Both the position numbers and the translations under genes were made by a program. The notes beneath the pieces are model-generated. The model was not told the DNA's origin and ran no database searches. It saw only the letters and a program-made list of their open reading frames with translations. From assembly GCF_016734805.1 (NCBI RefSeq), contig NZ_JAERQG010000002.1:868001-932000 (forward strand): a DNA stretch of 64,000 nucleotides. The letters are read 5' to 3'. Position 1 is the first letter of the stretch; every line of letters begins with the position of its first letter. Origin of the DNA: Marivirga atlantica (lineage in GTDB: Bacteria > Bacteroidota > Bacteroidia > Cytophagales > Cyclobacteriaceae). Shown in pieces: positions 8,096-17,071 of this stretch.

Positions 8096-9043
8096 ATGAA
8101 CATAAAAACAGGAATTGGGCTATTCGTCTTTATTTTGCTTAGTGGATGCGTGGCACAAAAAAAGTATGACCAGCTTTTAGCCGAAAAAGTAGCTTTGGAA
8201 TCAGATAAAATGGCGCTGAACGATGAGCTTTCTGCTAGAGAAAACACTATAGAAGACTTGGAATCAAAGCTTGAAGAGGAAAAAGCGAACGTAACTTCAT
8301 TAAAGGATAAGTTGAGTAAATCTCAAAAAAGTCTTGACTCATTGCAAGAGCAGTACAACACCTTGAGCGATTATTATGATCGGGTTACCAGCAATAGCGG
8401 CAAGCTTAACCAGGATTTAGCAGCTAAAGAAAAGCAGTTGCTCCAAATGGAAACTGACTTAGCTGTTCAAAAACAAAAGAACGAAGAATTAGCTGCTAAC
8501 TTAGCCGAGCGAGAAGCAAAAGTACAAGAATTAGAGCAAGTACTGGCTGATAAAGAAGCTGCTGTTAATGCACTCAAGCAAAAAGTTAGTGAGGCACTCT
8601 TAAACTTTAAAGAAAATGACCTGACTATTGAAGTGAAAAATGGAAAGGTCTATGTTTCTCTAGCGGAGCAGCTATTGTTTAATTCCGGAAGTACTGTAGT
8701 GGACGCTAAAGGAGTGAGTGCTTTGAAAAAATTAGCACAAGTATTGAAGGAAAATTCTGATGTGAATATAGTAGTTGAAGGCCATACCGATGATGTGCCT
8801 ATTAATGCTGGCAATCGCTACCTGAAAGACAACTGGGATTTAAGTGTGTTGAGAGCTACTTCCATTGTTCGCATACTGGTAGATAATGGCGCAGAACCAG
8901 AGAATATCACGGCTGCCGGTAAAGGTGAGTTTTCTCCTAAGGCGGATAATGAGACCGCAGAGGGTAGACAAACCAACAGAAGAACGGAAATCATCCTGAC
9001 ACCGAAATTGGATGAGTTGTTCCAGATATTAGAGAGTAATTAA
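8096..9043 (+). CDS. OmpA-family peptidoglycan-binding lipoprotein with coiled coil
   Basis: The protein has 315 residues. A lipobox LSGC places the lipidated Cys at residue 18. Residues about 22-170 form a long coiled coil rich in Lys, Glu, Leu and Ala. The C-terminal OmpA domain (about 185-300) has VVVEGHTDDVPI-type and LSVLRATSI motifs plus the NRRTEI ending, including the Asp and Arg positions that bind the diaminopimelate of peptidoglycan. It probably links the outer membrane to the cell wall across the periplasm. It stands alone, convergent with menE; the spacer between them holds an inverted 7-mer repeat that may end both transcripts. Confidence 0.9.
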   Translation: MNIKTGIGLFVFILLSGCVAQKKYDQLLAEKVALESDKMALNDELSARENTIEDLESKLEEEKANVTSLKDKLSKSQKSLDSLQEQYNTLSDYYDRVTSNSGKLNQDLAAKEKQLLQMETDLAVQKQKNEELAANLAEREAKVQELEQVLADKEAAVNALKQKVSEALLNFKENDLTIEVKNGKVYVSLAEQLLFNSGSTVVDAKGVSALKKLAQVLKENSDVNIVVEGHTDDVPINAGNRYLKDNWDLSVLRATSIVRILVDNGAEPENITAAGKGEFSPKADNETAEGRQTNRRTEIILTPKLDELFQILESN

Positions 9044-9052
9044 AATTGAGTC

Positions 9053-9127
9053 TTAGGTATTTGGTTATAGGGATTAGGTAGATTTTGTTAGATCCTAATT
9101 CCTATTTCCTAACTCCCAATCCCTAAT
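9053..9127. repeat. Inverted 7-bp repeat cluster between convergent genes
   Basis: Four G-rich 7-mers (TTAGGTA, TTTGGTT, ATAGGGA, TTAGGTA) at 9053-9080 face five C-rich 7-mers (TCCTAAT, TCCTATT, TCCTAAC, TCCCAAT, CCCTAAT) at 9093-9127 across a 12-bp spacer. The two arms can fold into an imperfect hairpin. The C-rich arm encodes the last residues and stop codon of menE on the minus strand. These are the same unit types seen at 7232-7259. Confidence 0.75.
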
Positions 9128-10204
9128 CGATTTTAATCGATCAACCTTATCACTAGCCGTTCTGGCAAACTCTTTTAAATAAAATACAGCCTTGGGCTTT
9201 TCATATTTCGCTAGCTGAGAAAAAATGGGTGTCCAATCAAAATTGTCATTTTCGCCTTCTACCATCAGGCAGACTTTCTCACCTAGTTGCTCATCTTCTT
9301 GAGAGAATATGAAGAGGTTAAAGTTGGCATTACTTTCAGCAAGCACCTTAGAAATTTTCTTTTCTACCATTTCAGGATGAATCTTGATGCCTCCTGAGTT
9401 AATCACAAAGTCATATCTCCCTAACCAGTCGAATGTATGCTGATCAATTAGCTTAACCACATCATTCGTAACCAGTGGATTTTTGGTAGCGATGTTTGGC
9501 GCATGAATAATTAATCTTTTGTTTTCATCAGCACTGAAGTGTACTCCTTTTAACGCCTTAAAATAGTTTGATGGAGCATCTGTATCCAGTCGTTTGAGCG
9601 CAATATGTGACACCGTTTCAGTCATTCCATAGGTACTATAGACTGGGCAGCTTAAATGCTGATCAATTAATGATTGCAGTGATGCCGACACAGGAGCACC
9701 ACCTAGAATAATAGCCTTGGATTGATTAATGAGCTGAGCATTTTCAGGTGTTTCGCTAAGTATCTGGCTTAACTGATAGGGAACAAATGAGAAAAAGTCA
9801 ATCTGACTTGATACTTGTAAATCTTTTAATGGATTGGAAGTGATATCACCAATATATAATTCCATTTGGTTAATGATGGCGCGTACTACCATCATTTTGC
9901 CACCAATATAGTCCGTATTTAAGTTTAAGAATGCAGAACTTCCTTTGGGTAAGTTTAAAGTTTCAACTGTGCTTTTGGCACTGGCAGTCATTTTTTTCTT
10001 CTCTATGGTGATAAGCTTAGGCTTACCAGTTGAGCCGGAAGTTTGTTGTTGAATGATGCTGAAATCATCAAACCATGATCTAACAAAAGCCACAGTTTTC
10101 AGGAAAAGTTGATTGTACTGATCAGCATCAAATGACATACTAAGTATGTCTTGAATACTAAATTTTTGTGACTGGTAAATAAATTTTTTTTGCCCTGTAC
10201 TCAT
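9095..10204 (-). CDS. menE: o-succinylbenzoate--CoA ligase (MenE-like, AMP-forming)
   Basis: This 369-residue member of the acyl-adenylate family has the phosphate-binding TSGSTGKPKL (about residues 55-64), YGMTETVSH (A5-type motif), DWLGRYDFVINSGGIKI and a C-terminal catalytic Lys region. It is much shorter than the 450-490-residue MenE of Bacillus or E. coli, which fits Bacteroidota MenE, with a compact N-terminal part. The enzyme would activate o-succinylbenzoate for menaquinone synthesis. No other men gene lies in the window, so the substrate is inferred from length and family resemblance. Other small acyl-CoA ligases are possible. Its last codons lie in a 7-mer repeat. Confidence 0.75.
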   Translation of the reverse strand: MSTGQKKFIYQSQKFSIQDILSMSFDADQYNQLFLKTVAFVRSWFDDFSIIQQQTSGSTGKPKLITIEKKKMTASAKSTVETLNLPKGSSAFLNLNTDYIGGKMMVVRAIINQMELYIGDITSNPLKDLQVSSQIDFFSFVPYQLSQILSETPENAQLINQSKAIILGGAPVSASLQSLIDQHLSCPVYSTYGMTETVSHIALKRLDTDAPSNYFKALKGVHFSADENKRLIIHAPNIATKNPLVTNDVVKLIDQHTFDWLGRYDFVINSGGIKIHPEMVEKKISKVLAESNANFNLFIFSQEDEQLGEKVCLMVEGENDNFDWTPIFSQLAKYEKPKAVFYLKEFARTASDKVDRLKSIRDWELGNRN

Positions 10205-10360
10205 TAAAAAATCAAATTAAAGCCAATTTTTGCTAATCTAAAATTGTGCTTAACAAACTTCTTATTCTTTCACTGAGGGATGTATAAATAGAATCAGAAT
10301 AATATTTGGAATTTTGTGCTTATTATCTTTAAAATAAGCTATAATTACATTTATATCTAT

Positions 10361-10368
10361 TATTTTTG
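10361..10368 (+). promoter_or_regulatory. Bacteroidota-type -7 promoter box upstream of the Lrp/AsnC gene
   Basis: TATTTTTG matches the TAnnTTTG -7 consensus and lies 22 bp before the ATG at 10391, leaving room for a short leader. A clear -33 TTTG element is not visible. Confidence 0.45.
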
Positions 10369-10390
10369 CCGCTGTAAACCATAAAATATT

Positions 10391-10867
10391 ATGCCTCCAT
10401 TCAAATTTGATAAAATAGACCGCAAAATTTTAGATATCCTTCAAGCAGATGGCAGAATTACCAATGCTCAGCTATCTAAGGATATTGGATTATCTCCTGC
10501 ACCAACACTGGAGAGAGTGAAAAAACTTGAGAATACTGGTATTATAAAAAGCTATCATGCCAAGCTTGATACTGCTAAAATCGACTTAGGTGTTAATACT
10601 TATGTGATGGTATCTTTAAAAGCACATAATAAGTCTAATATTGATGTTTTCATAGATGCTATTAATGAGGTTGATGAAATTATTGAGTGTAACCATGTAA
10701 CGGGTTCGCACGATTTCATCTTGAAAGTGATTACCAAAGATATTGCCTCTTACCAGAAGCTTATGCTTGAGCGCGTAAGTGAGATAGAAGTGGTTGATAG
10801 TATGCAGTCAATGGTGATTTTATCTACTTTTAAAGATAGCAAAGTACTTCCAATACCATCAAACTAA
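10391..10867 (+). CDS. Lrp/AsnC-family transcriptional regulator
   Basis: The protein has 158 residues. An N-terminal winged helix-turn-helix (FDKIDRKILDILQADGRIT, then the recognition helix LSPAPTLERVKKLENTGII) is followed by a RAM/AsnC ligand-binding domain with NHVTGSHDFILKV and a C-terminal beta-strand (SMVILSTFKDSK). Such proteins form octamers that sense amino acids. The next gene, a PyrR-like phosphoribosyltransferase, starts 7 bp downstream, so the two are probably co-transcribed. The target genes and effector are not evident from the sequence. Confidence 0.9.
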   Translation: MPPFKFDKIDRKILDILQADGRITNAQLSKDIGLSPAPTLERVKKLENTGIIKSYHAKLDTAKIDLGVNTYVMVSLKAHNKSNIDVFIDAINEVDEIIECNHVTGSHDFILKVITKDIASYQKLMLERVSEIEVVDSMQSMVILSTFKDSKVLPIPSN

Positions 10868-10874
10868 GATTTTT

Positions 10875-11381
10875 ATGCCTGACCAACGCCAAAGTTTATT
10901 AAGCAAAAAGCAAATTGAAGGCAAAATTAAGAGAATGGCATACCAAATCCTGGAAAGTAATTATCAGGAGGAACGCTTATATCTGGCTGGTATAAAAGGT
11001 GGGGGCTATCTGCTGGCAGAAAAGCTTAAAGAACAATATGATCAGATTGGTGAGTATAAAGCCAGCTTGATTGCTGTTGATATCGATAAGCAAAATCCGC
11101 TATCATCACCAGTATCATGTGATAAAACTATTGACAATCCTCGGGATGCCGTGGTTATTCTGGTAGATGACGTCTTAAACTCAGGCAGAACAGCAATGTA
11201 CGCCCTTAAGCCATTTCTTTCTTTACCATTAAAAAAGATAGAGTCTGCTTTTTTGGTCAACCGATCTCACCGACTTTTCCCTATGTCCGCCAAATATACT
11301 GGTATAGAGCTATCAACAACTTTAAAGGAGCATATTAATGTGAGTTGGGCAGCAGAGGATTTTGGTGTATATTTGGTTTAG
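10875..11381 (+). CDS. PyrR-like phosphoribosyltransferase
   Basis: This 168-residue type I PRTase has the PRPP-binding loop VVILVDDVLNSGRTA near residues 93-106 and the phosphate-loop-like GIKGGGYLLAEKL near 36-48. The later LVNRSHRLFPMSAKYTGIEL matches the PyrR pattern (LVDRGHRELPI...G). PyrR proteins regulate pyrimidine genes by RNA binding and may have uracil phosphoribosyltransferase activity. No pyr attenuator or pyr gene is visible here, and the gene is coupled to an Lrp-type regulator instead. Enzyme activity is plausible; an RNA-binding role is unsupported in this window. Confidence 0.75.
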   Translation: MPDQRQSLLSKKQIEGKIKRMAYQILESNYQEERLYLAGIKGGGYLLAEKLKEQYDQIGEYKASLIAVDIDKQNPLSSPVSCDKTIDNPRDAVVILVDDVLNSGRTAMYALKPFLSLPLKKIESAFLVNRSHRLFPMSAKYTGIELSTTLKEHINVSWAAEDFGVYLV

Positions 11382-11428
11382 TACAAATTAATCTATAATA
11401 TTTACAACATCAAACAGAACCTTTAGCA

Positions 11429-13162
11429 ATGAGATACCTTCTCTTATTAATCATACTTATAGGGAGTAGTTCATTGGCATTTAGCCAGAAAAAAGTAAAG
11501 TATAAGAACCTTTTCCCCATTCTTCAAAGCAAGGATTATAAAGCTGCAGAATCTGATTTGCTTATATACTTAGCCGACAACGATGATGAGGCAAGTGCTT
11601 ACTTTTATCTGGGAGAGGTCATTATTTCTAAGCTTGATACCATTCCAATTTTTCCGACAAGTGATACTTATGACTCTTTAATTGATAAAGCGGTTGATGC
11701 TTACACCAAAGCGATAGCTTTGGTAGATGAGAAAGAAGTTCGAAAGAATGATGAGTACTATATGGCCTACAACAGGAGAGACCTAAGAACAGGTAAATTT
11801 GGAATAAAGGTTTCTGATGTTCATTTAGATTATGAAAATAAAATTGAGAGTCTGGTAAAAAAGAAGGAGTTAGTTAAAGACATAACAACTGCCAAGGCCA
11901 AAGCCATAGAGGCACAAGATGCTTTAACAGAAATGATTAATAGCCTACAGACTAAATATCCGAATAGAGAAGCCTTTTTGCTAAGAATATCAACAGATGA
12001 GCAAAGTATATTTGATCGTTTGTTGGAGAAGAGTAAATCTTTAAAGGAGGCAGTTGAAACTTATGAGAATAGAATTTCTTCACTTAATAATAAGCTTTAT
12101 CAAGTTCAAATAGTTAGGTCTGATATAACTTCATGGGAAGAGCTTTCAAGTATCAAGGTTGATTTTGAAAGAAATACGTTGCAGCTACCTGATTATGAAA
12201 AATACTTTAATGAGCTTCAGGAAGAGCTCCGAAATGAGATCGCACCATTAAAGAAAATACTGCTAGAAATTGACCAACAATTGACCGATGCAATAGAAAA
12301 GAACAGCAGTGTTCAGGATTCTAGTCAACTTTACAGAACTTCTATTCCAACAACTTTAATTGAACGACTGGTTAAGTTTAGTACATCACCACTGGCTATT
12401 TCAGTTTTAAAATACAAGTCTCAGAAAACAGATTTAGCAATCCTGGAGAACGCTCAATTATTCCCTGTTCTGAATGACTCCACCAATGTATATCAGAGAA
12501 CAAATAAAGTAGAGGAGATATATGAGGGCTATAAGAGTTTAAAATCAACTTTAAAACTAATTGAAAAAGATAAAAGGGAAGAATCAGTTGAAAACTTTGC
12601 CTTTTATTTAAACAGATTCAAGCCGTCATTTAATGAGTATTTGGTACTGGAAAATACCGTAGTAGATAAGAAGATAGAGGAATTATCTGACTTAACAGAC
12701 AGTTTAAAAACTAAAGTGCAATTTGTTATACATGAAGATGATACACTTTCTATGCCTGAGGCAATTATAATTAATGAGAAACCAAATAGGGTTAGTCAGG
12801 TAATTGAGTTGCCAGAGTATATGCTCGCTGCAGGTAAATATAAGGACAGCACCTTTGTTGCAAGCATTGGATATAACATGGAAATGCTTAATCTAATTAG
12901 TATAGATAGTACTGAATCAGTTGTTAATTTTATCCCGATCAATAATGATTATTTGTTAAATGTAACGGCAGACTCCCTTGCATCATTTAAGTATGCCTTA
13001 CTGCTCATAAACAGTAATGGAGAAATACTATGGAAGCATAATTATAGTAGTAATGACAAGCTTTCTGCTGCTAAAATTGAAGCGGGAATTTACTTTATAT
13101 ACAATGAAGAAGAGGAAATATACCTCACATTAAGCAGTAAAGGAGAGAAAATAGGACAGTAG
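11429..13162 (+). CDS. Secreted or periplasmic helical protein of unknown function
   Basis: The protein has 577 residues. The signal peptide MRYLLLLIILIGSSSLAFSQ is followed by a TPR-like start (FPILQSKDYKAAESDLLIYLADND, with paired helices to about residue 110). A long coiled-coil section runs from about residue 130 to 440, and a beta-rich C terminus of about 130 residues closes the protein (ILWKHNYSS, GIYFIYNEEEEIYLTLSS). It may act as a periplasmic scaffold. I do not recognise a family. It lies 47 bp after the PyrR-like gene and could be read through from it. Confidence 0.7.
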   Translation: MRYLLLLIILIGSSSLAFSQKKVKYKNLFPILQSKDYKAAESDLLIYLADNDDEASAYFYLGEVIISKLDTIPIFPTSDTYDSLIDKAVDAYTKAIALVDEKEVRKNDEYYMAYNRRDLRTGKFGIKVSDVHLDYENKIESLVKKKELVKDITTAKAKAIEAQDALTEMINSLQTKYPNREAFLLRISTDEQSIFDRLLEKSKSLKEAVETYENRISSLNNKLYQVQIVRSDITSWEELSSIKVDFERNTLQLPDYEKYFNELQEELRNEIAPLKKILLEIDQQLTDAIEKNSSVQDSSQLYRTSIPTTLIERLVKFSTSPLAISVLKYKSQKTDLAILENAQLFPVLNDSTNVYQRTNKVEEIYEGYKSLKSTLKLIEKDKREESVENFAFYLNRFKPSFNEYLVLENTVVDKKIEELSDLTDSLKTKVQFVIHEDDTLSMPEAIIINEKPNRVSQVIELPEYMLAAGKYKDSTFVASIGYNMEMLNLISIDSTESVVNFIPINNDYLLNVTADSLASFKYALLLINSNGEILWKHNYSSNDKLSAAKIEAGIYFIYNEEEEIYLTLSSKGEKIGQ

Positions 13163-13245
13163 CACTATGATTTTTTAATGATCTATTTGTAGAATAAATA
13201 GGTTTTTATATATTGCAATTGTTACAACTATTAACCTTAACTACC

Positions 13246-13509
13246 ATGCCTTTAACCACCGAAACCAAGGAAGAAACCATCTCTCGCATCAATCAGATAA
13301 TTGCTCATTATAAGGGTAATAAAAGAAATTGGAGAATAGGCACAGCCTCTATTCAGCGACTTACTTTGTTAAATGTTCAGGAAGAACTTCATTATTTTAG
13401 TCAGGATGCCATTATAGCTAATGAGATAGTATTCAACTTTATCGCTCAGGGTTTACAAGTCTGTAATATGAGCAAACTTCATTCTGATGGCATCTATCTT
13501 TATCGATGA
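13246..13509 (+). CDS. Small hypothetical protein (87 aa)
   Basis: The start at ATG 13246 (MPLTTETKEETISRINQII) was chosen over an in-frame TTG at 13213. The product is soluble and helical, with a basic patch (HYKGNKRNWRIGTASIQR) and a Phe/Ile-rich helix. No known motif is present. It stands between an unrelated gene and thrS and is closed by a hairpin about 90 bp downstream. It is probably a real gene because of its codon use and its single uninterrupted helical pattern, but its function is unknown. Confidence 0.55.
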   Translation: MPLTTETKEETISRINQIIAHYKGNKRNWRIGTASIQRLTLLNVQEELHYFSQDAIIANEIVFNFIAQGLQVCNMSKLHSDGIYLYR

Positions 13510-13598
13510 GTATCTTTTTTAAGAATTTATTAAGCTTTTATAGTTCTTATTTATTCCTTTCTTTCCAATTATTGCATATTTGTGCTTAGTTTTGATCT

Positions 13599-13624
13599 CA
13601 CAACTGTTTCCGGTTGTGTTTTTT
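13599..13624 (+). terminator. Probable intrinsic terminator upstream of thrS
   Basis: CACAAC and GTTGTG pair around an 8-nt loop and are followed directly by a run of six T. It most likely ends the preceding small gene. It sits 39 bp before thrS, so an attenuation role for thrS cannot be excluded, but no alternative stem is visible. Confidence 0.55.
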
Positions 13625-13662
13625 ATATTTTGTAAATTCTATTCGATAGGAATAAGTTTCTT

Positions 13663-15618
13663 ATGAGCAATCAAATAAAAATAACTCTGCCTGATGGCAC
13701 AGTAAAAGAATTTAATAAAGGAGTTAGCTCTCATGAAGTAGCTTTAGATATAAGTGAAGGGCTGGCAAGAAATGTTCTTTCGGCAAAAGTTAATGGGCAG
13801 GTGTGGGATTCATCACGTCCAATTGAGTCAGATGCCCATGTTCAGCTATTAACCTGGAATGATCCTGAAGGGCAAAATACATTTTGGCACTCTTCTGCCC
13901 ACTTATTGGCTGAGGCATTGGAAGAATTATACCCAGGTATTAAATTTGGTATAGGGCCACCCATTGATAATGGCTTTTACTACGATGTGGATTTCGGTGA
14001 TATAGAGTTCGATGGAGATCAGCTTGAGAAAATTGAGCAGAAAATGATAGAACTTGCACGTCAAAAGAATGAATTTAAGCGTTCTGAAGTATCCAAAAAA
14101 GATGCCTTAGATTATTATACTAAGAAGGGAGATGAATATAAACTGGAGTTAATTGATGGTTTGGAAGATGGTCAAATCACTTTCTACCAACAAGGTAACT
14201 TTACTGATTTATGCAGAGGCCCCCATATTCCTAACACAGGTTTTATTAAAGCAGTAAAACTACTTAGTGTTGCCGGTGCTTATTGGAGAGGAAACGAAAA
14301 TAATAAGCAGCTTACCAGAATTTATGGTATCACATTCCCGAAGCAGAAAGAGCTTAAAGAATATTTGGAGCTCCTGGAAGAGGCCAAAAAGAGAGACCAT
14401 AGAAAGCTGGGTAAAGAGATGGAGCTATTTGCCTTTTCAGAAAAGGTAGGTATGGGTTTACCACTTTGGTTACCAAAAGGTACTATGTTGCGTGACAGGC
14501 TCGAGAATTTTTTAAAGAAGGCTCAGGTAAAAGCAGGTTATCAACCGGTTATAACTCCGCATATAGGAAACAAAAAACTATATATCACCTCTGGTCATTA
14601 TGAGAAATATGGTAAGGATTCATTCCAGCCAATTGCTGCACCGGGTGATGAAGACGGTGAAGAGTATTTATTGAAGCCAATGAACTGTCCTCACCATTGT
14701 GAAATCTATAAAACAAGACCGAGAAGTTATAAAGAATTGCCATTACGATTAGCTGAATTTGGTACCGTTTACAGATATGAACAAAGTGGTGAATTGCATG
14801 GTTTAACACGTGTAAGAGGTTTCACTCAGGATGATGCACACATTTTCTGTAGACCCGATCAGGTAAAACAAGAATTTGTAAAGGTTATTGATCTGGTTCT
14901 TTTCGTTTTCAATTCTTTAGGGTTTGAAAATTTTACAGCACAGGTTTCTTTACGTGACCCGGAAAATAAGGCTAAATATATTGGTGAAGATGCACTTTGG
15001 GAAAAGGCTGAAAGCGCGATTATTGAAGCAACTGAAGAGAAGGGATTAAAAACAACAGTGGAACTTGGTGAAGCTGCTTTCTATGGTCCTAAACTTGACT
15101 TTATGGTGAAGGATGCACTGGGAAGAAGCTGGCAGCTTGGTACTATTCAGGTAGATTATACTTTACCGCAGCGTTTTGAGCTAGAGTATATTGGAGCTGA
15201 TAATGCTAAACATAGACCAGTGATGATCCATAGAGCGCCATTTGGTTCTCTTGAGCGTTTTGTAGCCGTACTTATTGAACATTGTGGTGGAGAATTTCCA
15301 CTTTGGTTATCGCCAGAACAAGTGGCAGTTTTACCAATTTCAGAAAAGTATGCGGACTACGCGAATAAGGTTTATACTGAGTTAGAGTCACAAGATTTTT
15401 CTGGCTTTATTGACCATAGAGATGAGAAAATAGGTAGAAAAATTAGGGATGCTGAAGTTAAGAAGATACCTTATATGCTGATAGTAGGTGAAAAGGAGCA
15501 AGAAGAAGGTATGGTTTCTATCAGGAAGCACGGAGAAGGAGATATAGGCAGTATGCCAATTGATGAGTTTATCAAATTCTTTAATACAAAAATTGAAGAA
15601 AGTATAGCTCATCAATAA
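13663..15618 (+). CDS. thrS: Threonyl-tRNA synthetase
   Basis: At 651 residues it is full length. An N-terminal TGS domain spans residues 1-62. The editing domain has [11 protein letters not shown] (HxxxH) and the LCRGPH metal-site motif that clears Ser-tRNA(Thr). The class II catalytic core has the zinc-ligand region [14 protein letters not shown], motif 2 [15 protein letters not shown] and motif 3 [15 protein letters not shown]. The anticodon-binding domain carries [17 protein letters not shown] near the C terminus. It heads the thrS-infC-rpmI-rplT cluster, a gene order conserved in many bacteria. The spacing to infC (about 90 bp) and an SD site there suggest separate control of infC translation. 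Confidence 0.97.
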   Translation: MSNQIKITLPDGTVKEFNKGVSSHEVALDISEGLARNVLSAKVNGQVWDSSRPIESDAHVQLLTWNDPEGQNTFWHSSAHLLAEALEELYPGIKFGIGPPIDNGFYYDVDFGDIEFDGDQLEKIEQKMIELARQKNEFKRSEVSKKDALDYYTKKGDEYKLELIDGLEDGQITFYQQGNFTDLCRGPHIPNTGFIKAVKLLSVAGAYWRGNENNKQLTRIYGITFPKQKELKEYLELLEEAKKRDHRKLGKEMELFAFSEKVGMGLPLWLPKGTMLRDRLENFLKKAQVKAGYQPVITPHIGNKKLYITSGHYEKYGKDSFQPIAAPGDEDGEEYLLKPMNCPHHCEIYKTRPRSYKELPLRLAEFGTVYRYEQSGELHGLTRVRGFTQDDAHIFCRPDQVKQEFVKVIDLVLFVFNSLGFENFTAQVSLRDPENKAKYIGEDALWEKAESAIIEATEEKGLKTTVELGEAAFYGPKLDFMVKDALGRSWQLGTIQVDYTLPQRFELEYIGADNAKHRPVMIHRAPFGSLERFVAVLIEHCGGEFPLWLSPEQVAVLPISEKYADYANKVYTELESQDFSGFIDHRDEKIGRKIRDAEVKKIPYMLIVGEKEQEEGMVSIRKHGEGDIGSMPIDEFIKFFNTKIEESIAHQ

Positions 15619-15695
15619 AAATATTAAGCAAAGACTATTTTAGGATTTTATATTCCGATAAATAATAGCGATATTTGCACTTTGTAAAATAAAAT

Positions 15696-15711
15696 AAAGG
15701 AGGTAATTATT
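15696..15711 (+). promoter_or_regulatory. Strong Shine-Dalgarno site with AUU start for infC
   Basis: AAAGGAGGT (15696-15704) is fully complementary to the 16S 3' end. It lies 5 nt before an in-frame ATT at 15709. The first ATG at 15718 is 14 nt from the SD, too far for good initiation. Neighbouring rpmI and rplT have only A-rich leaders. In other bacteria infC starts at AUU so that IF-3 can repress its own synthesis; the same is inferred here. Confidence 0.65.
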
Positions 15712-16269
15712 AGTAAAATGCGAAAAAGAGGCAGCTACCGACCACGTGGCAGGGAAGAAGAACCCTACAAAGTAAATAGAAAAATCAGAGCAAGAGAGGT
15801 TAGGGTAGTTGGCGACAATGTTAAAGTGGATATCTATTCTATAGATGAAGCTTTAAAGATGGCAGAAGAACAAAATCTGGATCTTGTGGAGATTTCACCA
15901 AAGGCTGATCCACCTGTTTGTAAAATTATCGATTATTCGAAATTTAAATACGAGCAAAAGAAGAAGCAAAAGGAAATCAAAGCCAAGGCACAGAAGACTG
16001 TCATTAAAGAAATTCGCTTTGGACCTAATACTGACGACCATGATTTTAATTTCAAATTAAATCATGCGAAGAAATTCCTTAAAGACGGTGCAAAACTTAA
16101 AGTTTATGTTCACTTTGTTGGTAGAACAATTGTTTTTAAAGACAGAGGAGAGCTTTTATTACTACGTTTTGCTTCGGAATTAGAGGAGTACGGAAAAGTA
16201 GAGCAGATGCCTAAAATGGAAGGTAAAAGAATGAACCTTTACATGGCACCAAAAGCTACAGCTAAGTAA
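15709..16269 (+). CDS. infC: Translation initiation factor IF-3
   Basis: The protein has an N-terminal IF-3 domain ([35 protein letters not shown]) and a linker rich in Lys. The C-terminal domain (about 90-170) carries [18 protein letters not shown] and the RNA-binding HFVGR-type segment. IF-3 prevents premature 50S joining and proofreads start codons. The start is placed at ATT 15709 because of the strong SD site at 15696-15704; starting at ATG 15718 would remove three residues (ISK). The 15-residue basic extension [15 protein letters not shown] ahead of the IF-3 core is typical of Bacteroidota proteins. Confidence 0.95.
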   Translation: MSKMRKRGSYRPRGREEEPYKVNRKIRAREVRVVGDNVKVDIYSIDEALKMAEEQNLDLVEISPKADPPVCKIIDYSKFKYEQKKKQKEIKAKAQKTVIKEIRFGPNTDDHDFNFKLNHAKKFLKDGAKLKVYVHFVGRTIVFKDRGELLLLRFASELEEYGKVEQMPKMEGKRMNLYMAPKATAK

Positions 16270-16296
16270 TCAGTTTAAATAAATATAAATAGCAAA

Positions 16297-16491
16297 ATGC
16301 CTAAAGTAAAAACTAAATCAGGCGCGAAAAAAAGGTTTAAATTGACTGGAAGCGGTAAAGTGAAAAGAAAGCACGCTTTTAAAAGTCACATTTTAACCAA
16401 AAAGGAAACCAAGCAGAAAAGACGCTTAACTGACATGGGACTTGTTCACAAGTCTGACATGAATAGAGTTAAGGACATGCTTAACCTCTAA
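16297..16491 (+). CDS. rpmI: 50S ribosomal protein L35
   Basis: The 64 residues match full-length L35: [20 protein letters not shown], then [17 protein letters not shown] and [13 protein letters not shown]. The protein is strongly basic and lies 27 bp after infC, within the conserved infC-rpmI-rplT order. No SD site is present, only an A-rich leader. Confidence 0.97.
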   Translation: MPKVKTKSGAKKRFKLTGSGKVKRKHAFKSHILTKKETKQKRRLTDMGLVHKSDMNRVKDMLNL

Positions 16492-16595
16492 TTTTCGCAA
16501 ATTAAAAAGAACGAAGGTTCAATGTTAAACCAGGATGCATGGTAATGTAAAGTATCAACTCAGCTTGATCACCAGTTTCCAAAAAATTAAAAAAA

Positions 16596-16940
16596 ATGCC
16601 AAGAAGTGTAAACCACGTAGCCTCAAGGGCTAGAAGAAAGAAAATTCTTAAGTACGCAAAAGGGTACTGGGGAAGAAGAAGCAACGTTTGGACGGTTGCT
16701 AAAAATGCGGTTGAAAAAGGATGGACATATGCCTACCGCGATAGAAAACAAAAGAAAAGAGAGTTCAGAAAACTTTGGATTCAAAGAATTAATGCTGGTG
16801 CTAGAGAGCACGGTATGTCTTACTCTCAATTTATGGGTGCTGTTAACAAAAAGGGCATCGAATTAAACAGAAAAGTACTTGCTGACTTAGCAATGAATCA
16901 TCCGGAAGCTTTCAAAAGCGTAGTTGATTCAGTTAAATAA
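16596..16940 (+). CDS. rplT: 50S ribosomal protein L20
   Basis: The 114 residues are full length: [19 protein letters not shown], then [16 protein letters not shown] and the globular C-terminal half ([21 protein letters not shown]). L20 binds 23S rRNA early in 50S assembly and, in E. coli and Bacillus, represses its own operon by binding mRNA. The 104-nt gap after rpmI is longer than usual and holds a small GAAC/GTTC hairpin at about 16510, so an L20 control site there is conceivable but unproven. A strong terminator follows. Confidence 0.97.
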   Translation: MPRSVNHVASRARRKKILKYAKGYWGRRSNVWTVAKNAVEKGWTYAYRDRKQKKREFRKLWIQRINAGAREHGMSYSQFMGAVNKKGIELNRKVLADLAMNHPEAFKSVVDSVK

Positions 16941-16961
16941 GATTAGTAATAGCAATAACGC

Positions 16962-16998
16962 AAAGCCTTGACTTTTAAATAAAGTCAAGGCTTTTTTT
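16962..16998 (+). terminator. Intrinsic terminator of the thrS-infC-rpmI-rplT cluster
   Basis: A perfect 11-bp stem (AAAGCCTTGAC with GTCAAGGCTTT) around a 12-nt loop runs into a T7 tract, 22 bp after the rplT stop. Confidence 0.95.
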
Positions 16999-17071
16999 GT
17001 TTAAAAGCTATATTGATTACAATAATTATCACTTAATTTAGTTTCATCAACAGTAAACCAAAGAAAATACA

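Noticed and set aside
13599-13624. T-box or attenuator controlling thrS
   Set aside because: No T-box specifier loop or alternative anti-terminator stem is visible, and T-boxes are not typical of this phylum. A plain terminator of the preceding gene explains it.
14267-14449. Plus-strand ORF of 60 codons inside thrS
   Set aside because: It is an out-of-frame overlap with a certain gene and has no coding pattern.
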